Origin: Embiotoca jacksoni
Lineage: Eukaryota > Chordata > Actinopteri > Embiotocidae
Assembly: GCA_022577435.1 (NCBI GenBank)
Contig: JAKOON010000004.1
Span: forward strand, 1-64,000
Length of the DNA stretch: 64,000 bases
Direction: 5' to 3'
Part shown: one piece after another, positions 40,289-54,100 of the stretch
Position numbering within the stretch: the stretch's first letter is position 1
How the letters are laid out: each line of letters starts with the position of its first letter
Position numbers and translations under genes: made by a program
Notes under the pieces: generated by a model
What the model was told of the DNA's origin: nothing
Seen by the model: only the letters and a program-made list of their open reading frames with translations
The model's database searches: none

Positions 40289-43200
40289 GGCATGTAAGAG
40301 AGAAACTGAGTGAGTAAACATGTCCAGGAAAGGATTAAGCTCACGAGGTGAGAACGATGAATGTACTGCACAAAGATAATCATACCGAGGGAAGATTTCA
40401 GCCAGAGAGCCGGTCAATGAAATCATCAGCTCATTAGAATAAAGCCACTTAAGCTGTAATCAAATGACCATTGATTCTTAAATCAGCAGCTAAGAAATAA
40501 CACTCCCTGCCTTCTTTGTTACTCTCCAACAAAAACCATTTCTCTCACTTTGCACGTGCTTTTTATTGTTTTTTTTTCTAAACACACTTCAGCCCTCCTC
40601 CAACACGCCTGCTATCAGCCACACTTCAGTCTATCTCGGTCTATAATGCAAACACCCAGGCAACTTAATTCACAAAAGAAGAGATACCAATTTCTTCTCA
40701 GCAAGAGATATATCAAGGATGTTAAACAAAGCAAACAGCTGCATTGAATTCTGATGGCACAAAACTAAGCCTTCAATTTGAGCCTTCCCTCGGAAGAAAG
40801 CAGAACTTAGCTTCAAATATATTCCTGGTAGAAAAGAGAGCGTATTGTGTTATCATGAGTCTGTTTACCTAGAGAATCTACATATGGCTATCTAATATCT
40901 TTGTGCCATTGAGCAGGTTGGAAGCTGGAGTCCCAGGGGTTTCAAGGCTGGGATTATGCATGGCGGGGGTTGAACTATTGCCCCTGTGTGATTGAAAGAC
41001 CTCCACCAGCTTAGGCCCTGTTTATTGTACATTTGCATTGCTCAGTTCTGCGAGGCTGCTGGGGAACTATCAGTGGCCAGGCAGCTCATATCTGCACCAC
41101 AATAATTCGGTTTCCTCAGGATCCCCTTCATGCATGCCTTCCAGCAAGCAGGAGAGGCTGAAGGCTTATAGGCAATCATTTAGTCTGATTGACCAGGATA
41201 TGCTCTGATCAATATCTCACACCAGGTCCCACATGGTGAGAAAACAAATCAAGTGTTTGTGTATTTCAAGCAAGTATTTACACTGGCATTCAGAATTCAA
41301 TAGCAAAGCACTTCTCCTTAATTTGGAGTAACGAGAGGACGGTTCATTTGGACTGCAGGAATGTGAGATCAGAGGTGTTGCGAGACAACTTTAAATTGTG
41401 TCACATGTTTTGTGTCAGTCAGTTGCTTTCTGAATCATCTCTTACCACTGAAGAGCACATCTATTAATAAAGATAATTGCGTTTGGATCCATGCCCTGAA
41501 GTGGTCAACTATGCAATTTCACTAATTCATCCTGGTGAAAGGTTGACCTTAAGAAATGTAATTACACACACACCTGAGTTACACAAGAGCCCAAGAGGTC
41601 CGCAAAACGTTTACTGGTGAAGAAGGTATAATTACCAGAAAACAATTAGCTCATTGTCGTGGCAGTCGGCAAGAGACTTTTTCCAGCGCAGCCTCTGGCT
41701 TTAAACAAACAACTGATTATAAAAACGCTGTTCCTAAAATCACAGGCTGTCAATATCGAAGCCAGAATAAAGCGTCTCTGATTGGTAAATTAGTTCTTTT
41801 TAGGTGTAGGGGCTACTTCCATCTTAAATCTTAAAAATGGAGAAAAACAATGCACCTGCCTCTTTTTAAGGTATACAGTGGGGAGCGGCATTAGTTCTAC
41901 ATGGCCACGTGGAATTAAGTGGTTTAGAGTACCCTGGCATAAACACAAATCATTTATGAATTTTAATAGGCCCACCCATGCCTCATAACTATGCATGACT
42001 TCATACTTTCATAATTGACAGGAAATATGAACTAGGCCAAGGGTCACCTATTAGAATGACTTTTCATTTAATTTTTTGACAGCCCAATACACAAATGCAG
42101 GGTGGATTTCTAGAGCGTATTCATGTAGTGCACAAGAACCTTTGTGGTGAAGTCTAGCAGCAATCCCCCGAGGCCAGAACCCCCTTTTATATAAATTATA
42201 CTGTTCTACACTTTGTAGTTGTAAAGTAGATTTCTCTGAGTCGCATCACATTTGTTCATTAAAATACAAACTATTACACTACTAGCTACATTTCAGTGAT
42301 TACAAACAAAACTAGCTCCCAAAGCCAAACTGCTCCGTGCCGCTCCACATGCAGCGCTGGCCATCGCAGTACAAGCAAAGCTGTGTTGTGTTGACAGGTG
42401 TTGCCGTGCACCGTTATATCACTTCTACTCGGTGAAGTCGACCATGCAGACCGAGCAAATATAGAGCGTTGCCTTTTTCCAAAGTTCAGCTGTAGGTCAG
42501 GATGAATGCCCCCCTCCCCCCTTCATCTTCAACACCTACCCTGACCCTTACAGTCCGGTGGCAGAGAGGTGTTCATATACAATAGAACAATATGCAGTGG
42601 GAGGTGGAGGAATGTGGGGCCTATCACTCCCCTTTTAGCACAAGCTAAAACTCATTGTATCCCTAAGATGTAAATCTACACCTCTGGGCTATAAAAGTGT
42701 TACAAAGAGGGTTCTTGACTGAGTAAATTAACATTCATCCCACTCGCAATTAAGCAGACAGACTGACATTGTAGCTCCTACATGGCAGCAACACTGGAGG
42801 CTTTGTTGACATGGCGTCTGGACAGAGGAAAAACCAGAGGAAAATATTTTCAACTGAGTCATCGACTGGACATTGGTATCTGGAGACTGAAGTCTGAGTA
42901 ACAAACAAGACGCTCTAATTCAACTTTCATATTCTCGTGGGATACTGTACTGCGCCATTATTACCATCATTCTTACAACAAAAGAAAAAGAAAGTCTCAA
43001 CTATAGTTTATTATTTTACTGAACACTGTTGATCAGTTCTGGACCAGATGTGTGTACACATCCACAGACTCCAGGCCGACGACAGATGGTGATGTTGCTC
43101 GTGCAAACGAACTTCTTCACGAGCACAAGGATGAAACATCTTACGATCAAGCTAATAAATAAATCTATTATAAACAATGCATCTTAGCAAATATCACACA

Positions 43201-46089
43201 CACACACACACAACTTCTATCCAGTTAACCGTGGATATAAGAACACATTACTGAAAGCATGAATACATTACCATCTGCTGCTTTTAATCCCAGACAGTTA
43301 CAGTAGTGGCATGTTTTGGTAAAAGGATATCATTAATCATGGGTATAATCAGATGACATCAGGTCATGGCCCACTAAGTGTGTTTTCCTCATTATGGTAA
43401 TATGGAGGAGAGGGGTGTGTTTCTGCTCTTTTTTTTTCTACTTTGACACTTCTTTTCATGACAACCTACTCCTCATCGAGGAGAAAGGAAAAAATTAGGA
43501 GCGAGGACACAACAGCCATTTCTTTCACTGACTGAAATCTGATAAATGGCAAGGCAAATCCTAAAAACGGTGCAGATTTTAGGTGATGCTACAAGGAGTT
43601 GTGGGTGTGAAGTATTAAGACTATTTAGAATTGTACAGGATTTCTGAATGTGTAGGGAGGAAATACATCCGTTTTCTTATCTCCAAAAAGCCTTCTTTTG
43701 TGTCATATTTATGTGGCATCAGATCTTAATTCAAGTCAGCCGAACTTCAACTTGTGAATAGACCAAAAGCATTTCTGTGGCAGTAGAAAATAAACCCCGA
43801 GGCTATTTACTGTCTCCTTGATATATGAAGTTTGTGGTTTTGATTGTGTGTGATTATGTTCTGGGAGAATGACCTTTAGTGGCAACCGTATTGTAATGTA
43901 ATGAGGACGTGTCAGACGGCAGGAGTACAGTGATGAGACGAGGCCAGGCAACTGGCGTTTAGAGCATCGATCCACCGGCACCGCGAGTATAGAGGAGAAT
44001 CTGAAATATTTCAACGCCTCCTTCCCCCGATATACACGTGGATATGGGATCTCATCGAGCGGCTCTGAGGCACTCGAGGCAGCCTGAGCGATCAAGTACA
44101 ATAAGCAACCAGACGGAGGTATGAGGACCCTCCTGTATGTCAATAACGACGAGCAACAGATCGTCGGGTTTTTCCTGAATCATACATAATATTAATCACA
44201 TTAATATAAACTGTGTACTGTAAAAAAAAATCTCAGCACTTCTCCTTTATTTTTACTTTACTCTGTAAACCACATAAACCCTGCAGATTTAATATCAGGG
44301 ATAACTAGGAATATGACAATGTTGTATCATACTAATGATGATTAATGTGGAAAAGATAAAAAACAGTTGGTGCGGAGGTGAAAGGAGAGGTGGCGCAGAT
44401 TGATATGGTGATGGATTCTCTTACCTCCACCTTCTCATTAACTCTGGCCTGGGTAATATGACCTAAGAGAGATTTTCTCCTCCTACTTCAGCACTAACAT
44501 GGAGTCTCTAAGCCCTGCACGGTAAGCCCCATCTCATAAAGCACAATTAACTGGGCCAATCAGACAGGCTTAAAGTCACTCTTCTAGTGCCTTAACTCCT
44601 AATTAACCAAAATACATCATCAGCAGTGAATCAGCCCTGTGGATTTCAATCATAATCATAGTCATTCGTAACGTTGTAATTTGCTGTGACTTTTTCCACA
44701 AGGACTACTTGGTGTGATTTGGGCTAATAGGAATTAAAATCAATATTTTTTTACTCGGGTTTAGTTTTCCTAAAAAAATGTAAAAAAAATAAAAGTACAC
44801 GCATAAGAAAGTTAAATGTGAATCTTTGGTTGAATGTGATTTGAGTATGTAGTGAATAGTTTATCTCTGGGGCCTGAGCCTTAACTATGGAAGCAGAGCA
44901 CCAGTGAAACATTAATCACCAAAGTATTCTGGCTGATATCCTTGGACAGCACATTAATTCAGGTGGCTATTAGGCTGCCTTGCAGCCAACCTTCGAAAAA
45001 GGTCCACATTGAAATTCAGTTGACAGTGTACAGTGTACAGAGAGCTAACTATGGTCTTACTGCATCCCAACAATAAGAAAAACAAATTGCAGATATAAAT
45101 ATACCCAATATGTAAGTATGTTTGTTGGAGCGAGTGCTGCACCATAATGTGGACTTCAGTGGGCAGTAGGTGTAATCATTCTGGACCGGCACGACAGTCT
45201 TCCCTGTATTCCTTGTCAACGGAGACAGACACTCTACCTGCAGATGGAAAATATAAAAAAGGCTGAAGAAACACCAATTAGAATAGCTCTCTCTCCTGCA
45301 CTCCCTCAGAAAAGCCCGGCTCCGCTAAAGGTCAGCCTGAAATTTGAATGACAGGGCCAAAGTCTTTTACTCATAATTTTTGTGTTTGCAATAGATTTCG
45401 GAGCAATTCACAGCCTTAAAGGCCTTAAGTGGAACAGCAATTAATTGTAATGAATAATCTGACAAATCTGGTTGACATATGGCCGCTAATACTCCTCCTT
45501 TCTAGAGGGAGCAGTGGAGGGATTAGATTACCTCAAATGAAATCTGGGAGCGCTGTGCCATCTGCATGTACAGGGAGAGGCAGCGCACGTAAAACAGGAC
45601 GAGGGTGGAACCGGGTTCTGCTCCCTGCCGCTCCGGTTCCCTCAACCTCACCAGCAACTGATTTGGGAATAGAGGCTTTTTTTCCTCATCTTATTGAACC
45701 AGCTGCCTCATGAAATAAAACGCAATAATGCTGCGGCGTTGCCAAAATCGAACACACTGAGAAAAGTAAACAAACATGACAGAAGTGATAAGTGTTGTGC
45801 AAACATATAAACAACAGCTCCGCGTCGACCCATCTGAGCACGGGGAAGCCATAACTTTATTAAAAGCATTGAAGAGTGTGATGAATTACCATGCCACATA
45901 CACATCTGTTCATTACTATAAAGCTACACAAATATTGTGAATTTGGTGGCTTTAAGGTATGAAACATGTATGTAATGAGCGGCCAGATTAACAGTGATAG
46001 GAATCCCTGAAAAAGACTAAAACATGGGGAGTGGGAAAAAAAAGTCAGATTATTAGCTAAAAAAAAAACAGTAGTAATTCCACACGATC
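40289..46089. other. Unique non-coding DNA, gene desert
   Basis: No exon was recognised in 5.8 kb. A short CA repeat lies at 43195-43212. Segments 40380-41240, 44380-44720 and 45290-45720 are repeat-free with TTAATTA-type words and could be conserved elements. Minus-strand frames of up to 135 codons (43736-44143) have no recognisable domain. Confidence 0.4.
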
Positions 46090-46320
46090 AAAATACTGTA
46101 TCACAAGTAAAAGATGTAATTCCCAACAAGATACACACTAAGCATCAAAAGTAAAGTACTCATTTGCAGAGGGGTCATATTATTATATTACCGGATTGTT
46201 ATTGTCGACACATTAACGCCTAAGCGGTACTTGAATGTAGTCACTGGTCAAGCTGGAGCCGATTTTAAACAGTTTATACTATAACAGAGCATTATATTTT
46301 ATCAACTGATCAGTGCTTAA
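46090..46320 (+). mobile_element. hAT-like non-autonomous element fragment (copy 3)
   Basis: The phrases atcacaagtaaaag, agcatcaaaagtaaagtact, catattattatattaccgga, acacattaacgcctaagcgg and gtcactggtcaagctggagc follow the internal order of the same percomorph repeat as 3298-4265 and 17427-17655. It is diverged, lacks both ends and is non-coding. Confidence 0.55.
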
Positions 46321-49300
46321 GTGAATGTACTCAAATAAATGAGGCAGGTCAATCACTCAGAGAAATATAGTATTTTTTGCTATTGACAGAGAACTGCTCT
46401 AGTTTCAGGGTCATTAATATGTCCAAAATGCTTTAAATGGTGCCAATAAAGTAAGAATAGCCCCGTCCTCAGCACGGTGAAACAATGCATTGCTGGGAGT
46501 GTGCCGCTGTGTCAACAGAGCTGATAGGTATAATGGCGTCATACTGTAAACTCCTGCTTAAAGCCTGATAAAGAGGAGGCATTCTGCAGGATGGCTATTA
46601 ACAGCCAGCTGACGTAAGCAAATGGATCAGCACATTCATGTAAAGAGGGGAAATGTTGTTCTCATAATATACTCCAACACTCACCATTTCTCAGCCTTGT
46701 AAGGATTGATTGAAGATGAACCTCTGAATTCATGGTTCATACAAATATTTGTATTTGATAAATGCTTTTACACTTCCTGAAGAGTTTAAAGGAAAAGTCT
46801 GACATTCAAAGTCTGTTTTTCTAGTTGTAATTTGGAACAGATTTTCCTTGGAGATGACCATTTGGTCCAGCTGGACTCAGTCTTTTCTCAAACTGATTTG
46901 GGGATTATGTTCTCCAGGACAACCGTATTGATATGTGCTGGCAAAAAATGTTTGTAGTTCCACAGCTGGAATCTCTCATTCATGTATATACCTATAAGTC
47001 CAATAAGTCTAGCATCAACACTATGAGGAAAAGGGTTTCTCTTCAGTCACCTGTGGAGAGCAGTGACAGCAGCAACACCTCATGTTTCCCAGGGTATTTC
47101 TTTAGTTACTTCTTTCTTGTCATTTAGTCTCCAATCTGCTTGTTGCAGTTCAATTAAATATGGTCAACCATCAAAGTGAAAAGACCTGCATTCGTCGTGA
47201 TAACAGTCCACGAAATAACCCAACATGGCACTGCCTTTTTTGAGTTGTCCTCGAAGAGTTTATAAAAACACGTGTAAGTGAGTGCAAAGTTAACACGACC
47301 CTTTGAGCCGAGTAGCAACACTTATGGAAGATATGGCCGGTTGAAACAAACTAGAATTGTTCTTTTATCATCTCTTTTACCACTGAGCAACAGCAGCACA
47401 ACAACACACTCACTTGAAAAATGTTTTAAGATCACAGACTATTTTTAAAGGCGTTAACTCTGGTCTGAGCAGAGAGACAAATTAAGGCCCATCGCAAAAA
47501 CATACTGTGAAGTGGTAGGTATGCAGTGTGTTTGAAGTAATTGAGAGAAAGTCACTGATGAGTGGAGGTGGTGATCTAAGACAGCACATCTGCTCACATC
47601 TGCCTAACCAGCATCAATGTGACACAAACTCACCTAGAAAACACCGACTAATCACCTCATCCAAAGGCAGCCGGTGTCAGCTCGGATTATCAGTCACCAC
47701 TGGCTGCTTTATGATCATCACTTTAGCTCCAATGTAACTCTGATTCAGAACACTGGATTGGCTCCATTAACTCCACCTGACGGGGGGGGGGGGACGACAA
47801 CAACAATGCATAATCACCCTTTTCTTCTTATAAACTGCATTCTGAGCGGATAGTTCAGGAGCCAGGTCTCACATTTAATTGCAGGAATTGAATAAAGAAC
47901 GTTTTCCAAGAGGTGCTGGTGTGTGGCTAGCATAATTGCCAGGGAACAGGTCTTAATTTAAACCGGGGGGTAATTATCATGCAGAGCATACCCACCCAGA
48001 ATGTTTGCATAACTATCACAAGCGTTTTCATAAATGATGCTTTAATTAGTCTTAATTAGAATTTGTTTAAGTCAGCAGGGAATGCAGGGCCCGTGAAATG
48101 ATGTATGTAATAAGCATCAGGGCCCGCTCTGTTTTTTTCCTTACTTGGGGAATAGAGCTGACAAAATCACATCACATTAAATTGATTCAGTCAGAATTAA
48201 AATTCTTATGGTATTAATTAAATGGGGGAAGATCTCATTAGCAGGCTGTGTGGTGAGGGAGAGACCCTCTCTGCCAGCAGATGTGACGGTGTCAGAGCTG
48301 CTGTACATGCTCGCCATTAGGGCCTCCAGACAAGGAAAAAGAGAGGGAGGAGAGAGGAGGGAAGGAAGGAAGGTGTTGGAGAAGAGAGGAGAGAGGAGAG
48401 AGACGAGCTTAGAATGACAGAGGACGAAAGGAGGCAGGAAAGAGTGGAACGCAGGGGATGGAAAGAGGGAGAGAAAGCAAGTGCATGTCTGTGGCTGTGG
48501 GCAGAGGAGGAGGAGGAGGAGGAGGAGGAAGAGGAGGAGGAGAGGTGGCAGCATATTAATGGGCTGTAGGCTGCTCACCATCTATAGCTTTATTTAGCTT
48601 CATTTGGTCTATTTGGCTGGAGGAATTCAATAAGAGGAGAGCTAATGACTTGACCAGATACCCTGTTATCAGCACTGATGAGACACCCTCTCTGCTTGAC
48701 TCTTTATACAGCTACAGTAGTCTAATAGGCCTCTGGAAGATTGCTACCCAGAGTACAGTACAGTCCTTCCCTCTGGAAATATCCAACATGATTGTGCCTC
48801 AGGGAGCTCTGCTTGGCTGGTACAGGGCTCACCTGATCCCCTGGAATCACTATTGAAACACTTCTTAAGGAACTCCAATACAGAATGACCATCCAATTCA
48901 GAGGTGTTGGTGTATGGAGGATTTATCTAAGTTGCTTATTTATCCCTCAGGTAGCATGTGGTATCAGCAGGTCTGCAGATAGTGACGGGGATGTTGAGCA
49001 ATACACATTGTTGGCTGCCTGCAGCAGCTGTCACTTTGAGTGAACTGCAACCTTGAGTGGACAGAAGAATATAATAAGGCGGGAAAAGGAAAAATACACG
49101 CATAGAAAACCCCTATTTCCTAAGCTGTGTGTGACATTACATATATAATACGTATAAAGCAGATGTTTCATATGGAGTGTCTGTAAATGTAAATCAAATT
49201 ACAGTAAGGTTTATGTCCATGAGACTAAATAATACAACAGCGTGGAATTTTTATTGACAATAAAGTCAAAATTTCTAAAGGAAATCTATTTGTATCCAAA

Positions 49301-50541
49301 ATGGCTCCGTAAAACACCTAAGGCCTACAGTATATGAGGCAGGCACTGTAAACACTGGAAACACCGCCCTGTATAGAATCCAATGAAAATGATAATGGAG
49401 GAAACAATGGCCTCGGGCGATGTAGCAGCAACCCAGCGCTGCCCGCGTTACAAGGCATCACTTTCCCTTTATTAGGAGTAAGCATGACTGTTGGTAGGTC
49501 CTGCATAAATATTTGGGGTAAATACACAGTATATCATTTTTCTTCACACTTGAATTGCATTATGATTTCCATGCAGACTCAGGTGAACCGGGGTCAGGGG
49601 ACTAAATTAAGTGGGTCCTGGAAGCAGCTGCAATGGTTTCTCTCTTTAACCATGCTTGGCTGGTTAAGCTATCAAAAGCTGCTTGTACATGCATCATAAA
49701 AAAACACCGTGTGTGTGTTTAAAATGGTATTAAAATGCTGTTGACCCTTAAAATTAGAAAGGGAAACGTGCAACTCTTTGCATGGCAATTATTTCATGTC
49801 CATCTAGAGAACAGTAGAGTGGGGACGTATGACAGAGGCCCCGTGAAAATTTATTGACAGGCACAAAAGTGAGGTGGTTCATTTATGACAATGGGGCGTG
49901 ATGACATCACACCATTAAGGCCCTCTGCGGGGTCAGATGACATACGCCACACAGATCTGCGTCTTTGTGTTTGCTGTGCATGAATATAAAAGAGGTAGCA
50001 TGGGTTAGTGGTGACTTTGCTCTCCTGTGATACATCGTGACATCGACTGGGATGTTTTTTTTGTTTTGTTTTTTCAATACACAGGCTGTCAGAAAACTGA
50101 GCAACTGCAGTTCACAATGGTACAAGTTGGAGGTCCTGAAGCAGCATGTTCCTTAAGAGAAATTGCAGCGCTGGTCCTTGAAACTATGAGGTAATTTTAC
50201 AAAATGCTCCTTTGCTAGATATTTCATTTGAAAAATTGCCAGTTTGCATAAAACTAATTCCTCAAACTGGCTTTCTGCACCAGCATACATGAAGTTTTCT
50301 TATGGCTATATACAGAGTTTAGTGTTTGTAAAATGTTTATTTTTATTAGAAGACGACAGACATTTGTCAACTGAAAGTCATATTTGTGCACTTATTCTTC
50401 AGATGCAGCTTCTATTCTTCTTTAGGGATGCTACATGTGTGTATTAATTACAGTCTTGTAAGAGCCTCCCACTTTGTCCCTCAAGAGGCAGCAGTGAGTC
50501 ACTGTAGTGTCCAGACTGGACTCAGTCTGGCTCTCACAGAT
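46321..50541. other. Unique non-coding DNA
   Basis: No gene was recognised. A 12-G run lies at 47782-47793 and a purine-rich GGA tract at about 48337-48546. The block 48000-48320 (for example ttagtcttaattagaattt) has the look of conserved non-coding sequence, which cannot be verified here. Confidence 0.4.
48337..48546. repeat. Purine-rich GGA/GA tract
   Basis: An irregular GA-rich sequence leads into gaggaggaggaggaggagga at 48504-48543. It is read on the minus strand as a leucine run in a chance frame. Confidence 0.85.
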
Positions 50542-51166
50542 TTCTATTCTATTCTATTCTATTCTATTCTATTCTATTCTGTTCTGTTCTGTTCTGTTCT
50601 GTTCTGTTCTATTCTATTCTGTTCTGTTCTATTCTATTCTGTTCTATTCTATTCTATTCTGTTCTATTCTGTTCTGTTCTGTTCTGTTCTATTCTATTCT
50701 ATTCTATTCTATTCTGTTCTATTCTATTCTATTCTATTCTATTCTGTTCTATTCTATTCTATTCTGTTCTATTCTGTTCTATTCTATTCTATTCTGTTCT
50801 ATTCTATTCTGTTCTGTTCTGTTCTGTTCTGTTCTATTCTATTCTGTTCTATTCTGTTCTATTCTGTTCTGTTCTGTTCTATTCTATTCTATTCTGTTCT
50901 ATTCTATTCTGTTCTATTCTGTTCTATTCTATTCTATTCTGTTCTGTTCTATTCTATTCTATTCTATTCTATTCTGTTCTATTCTATTCTATTCTATTCT
51001 GTTCTGTTCTGTTCTATTCTATTCTATTCTGTTCTATTCTGTTCTATTCTATTCTATTCTATTCTATTCTATTCTATTCTATTCTGTTCTATTCTATTCT
51101 ATTCTATTCTGTTCTGTTCTGTTCTATTCTATTCTATTCTATTCTATTATTCTGTTCTATTTCTAT
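50542..51166. repeat. (ATTCT/GTTCT)n pentanucleotide array, about 625 bp
   Basis: About 125 units are nearly all ATTCT or GTTCT, with no other substitution until the last few units (attattctgttctatttct). A- and G-type units occur in runs of one to nine. Frames across it give Phe-Tyr-Ser-Ile-Leu or Phe-Cys-Ser-Val-Leu repeats and are artefacts. The ATTCT motif is that of the human ATXN10 repeat. Confidence 0.98.
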
Positions 51167-54100
51167 GTGTTGATTACTATTTTGCTTCTTGTTTTGTTTT
51201 TGTTGTTATTAGTGGTGATTGTAAAGTTAGATTGCATAGAGCCAGTATTGGACCACAGCTATCTTCCAAACGTCCCATGCAGCGACAGCCTAAAGTTTAT
51301 GGGATTGCTTTCTCAGCTCAGTTTTTTTCAAGACCAAAGTCCCAAAAAACAGCCACAGGAAAACTATGTTATATTTCCACAGGAGGTGGCGATAATGGCT
51401 GTTTTCCAGAAGGGATTGTTGCATCACTTTGACATCGGGACGCTACAATGACTGGTTTCATCTCTTGGTACAAGGTGGTATTACGAGGCGGGACGGACTG
51501 AAGCTAGCATATCAAAATATTTCTCTTTATTTTGATGTGCTTTATAGGCGTAATACCACAACCACTGTATCTTTTATCTATCAGTCATACACCGTTAATT
51601 TCATTAGCAATGTATGTGTCGGTTACTATTCTCAGTATGTCCAAACTCAATGCTGAAACTGTAAGCACAGGCTATTATGATAATTTAGCTTACTTATAAT
51701 AATTAGCTGTTGTATATTCATTAGCCTTTTAATTGGTTAACTCTGGGGACTGCCAACAATCCCAGTCAGTCAAATACACTAATGATACACACACATACAC
51801 ACCCACCCCACCAGTTCTCCACACAGAAAGACCTTGCAGAAGTAACCTCCCCCTGAACTTTTATAGAGCACTCTCCCTCCAATCTCACTCCAGCTTTCAA
51901 TACAGCTGTCAGTTTTGGCCAAAAAAGCCAGCCTTAACTCTGAATTTGTAGCTTTGTCCTTAGTGAGGAAGTACCTGTGACATCTGCACTGACATGCTGG
52001 AGATAATCCTCCATGTGATTGTCAGACAAATTGGGGGTCAGCGGTGTTGCAGACAAGGGAACGTGGCAAGGGACATGGAGGAAATGTTCAATCACGGGCC
52101 AACCCATTCGGGAGCCTCCCTTTTCAGCCTCTCCAGCCTATGGTTCATCTCTTTTTCGCGCTCTCGCTCTCTCTTTCTCTGCCCACAGCTGCCGGGCTTC
52201 CACTGGGAGGAAGCTGTATTATGGCTGGGTTAATTTACTGATTAATATCCAGCCACTAGATCCAGCTTTCCCCAGATGGCCAATTAAAAACTACAACTGG
52301 CAGCGTGCATAGGCCTGGCAGCAGGTTGCCGTCGGGCCCGGGGCTGGAGGCTGTGACAGAAGGTGTGGGTCCTGTTTGGGCCGGGATAGGAGCCGTTCAC
52401 TATCTTACTGGTCTTTGACTCTCCACACCAGAGGTACAAACTAAAAGCCATAATGCTGTGCGGGAGAGAGGAGAAACTAGGGCTGCTGAGAGGACCCTTA
52501 CTGGAGCTATCTAGTGATGCTGTGTCCATGGAAACTTACACCATCAGGACCAGAAAGGTATCGGGTCCTCTGCAGTTCATCAATTGCACATGAAACAGTT
52601 CATAAAACGTGAATATAATACATGGTTGGAACAAAAATGCAGTTACGTAGAGTTATTATTATAAAGCGTTCATACCGTAGGCATAGTATTACAGTGTATA
52701 GTAATGAGTAGTTTTGGTAATAAAAAAAAAAAAGAAAAAAAGAAATGGTTAAAAAGTTTGCTTCATCTATCATACATATTTACCAGGTAAATTTCTGTGA
52801 TTATTAAAAAAAAAAAAAAAAAGGTATTAATTAACTGCAGTGAGGACAATGAAACAATAGAATAAAAGGTGTGGATATAGTTTCCAGTATGTATAAGGTA
52901 AGGCCTTGCAGATTAACATTAATAATGCATGTTGTGGTATTAATCAAATCAACAGTCTACTTTCTTCTTGCGTAAAATTGCAGCTTCTATTTAGGACAAT
53001 TCCTTACCATACACAGTATCTGTATACAGATATGAACTGACCAGCTTAATCATGGTTATGTAGTTATTATTAAATACAAAAAGGGAACCAATGCCTTATA
53101 TACACTTCAAGTGAAGTACATTCATTTGTACAGTTACAACATATACAAATACTTTCTGAATATTTCTTATTTAATACTTTATGTTAGTCATTTCAGGTAA
53201 CTACTTCTTGCACCACAAAAAAAGCATCAATTAAAAGTAAATGTTATTACTCTACATATTTATCACTGTGCTGTACATGTATTGTTGAATAAAGGTAGAT
53301 ACATTTTGTATTAATAATTACTGAACAAATAACCAGAAAACATCAGTCAATTACTGGACTTTCCTTAATTACTGATCTTTCCATATACTCAACTTCCACA
53401 TTTCACATGTTTTAATTAGCTGTGATGTACTAATCATTACTTTGTAAATATTATGTAATTTTAGTATTCCAAAAGTGTGTGTAGAGCGCATGTCCTTTTA
53501 TGATTAACGTAATTTATTGCTCGCCGAGTGGAATATAGTCTTGAACGTAAATATCTGCGATCAATAATATCTTCATGAAAAGAGTGCAACATAACCTAAA
53601 AATGCTCTTTCCTACATTTCTGCTGCAAACTGCAGTGCAGCTGAATATTACCAGTAAGTAATATAATCCAGCCTGAAATGGAGCAGTGTTAATTTCACTA
53701 CAATAACCCACACATTAAGAGACGCCGCTATATTTAGGTGGAGGCCATTTCAATACAGATCTTGTTTTAATACTGACACAAACCTTATAAATGGGCTAGG
53801 GTCACCATGGAAACACTGTAAATACAATGGCCGCTGCTGCTCTGGGAGGAAGGGTAATTAATAACTGAATTACGGAACAGAGATAGAAAGCCAGACAGAC
53901 CCATGCTGCTTTTTAGTCCCTTGATAAAGGAGAGTTTAATACAAACAGTTGTACTTCTACTGGGTCAGCTAAACCAGGGATATCTGGGCCATCTCTGTTC
54001 AAAGAGAAAAAGGCCACGAACAGAATTGATGGCCCATTTCATTATGTAATTGCCTCTTTAACTTCCTTGTTCTGAGCAATCGCTCTTTAAACTCAAGCTC

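Noticed and set aside
43736..44143. Minus-strand 135-codon open frame
   Set aside because: No domain, no splice context and no composition change from neighbouring non-coding DNA.
48177..48581. Minus-strand 134-codon frame with a poly-leucine run resembling a signal peptide
   Set aside because: The leucine run is a translated GGA microsatellite, and the rest has no recognisable domain.
50386..51451. Plus-strand frames of 348 and 314 codons with FYSIL/FCSVL repeats
   Set aside because: These are translations of the ATTCT/GTTCT pentanucleotide array in two frames, with no domain in the flanks.
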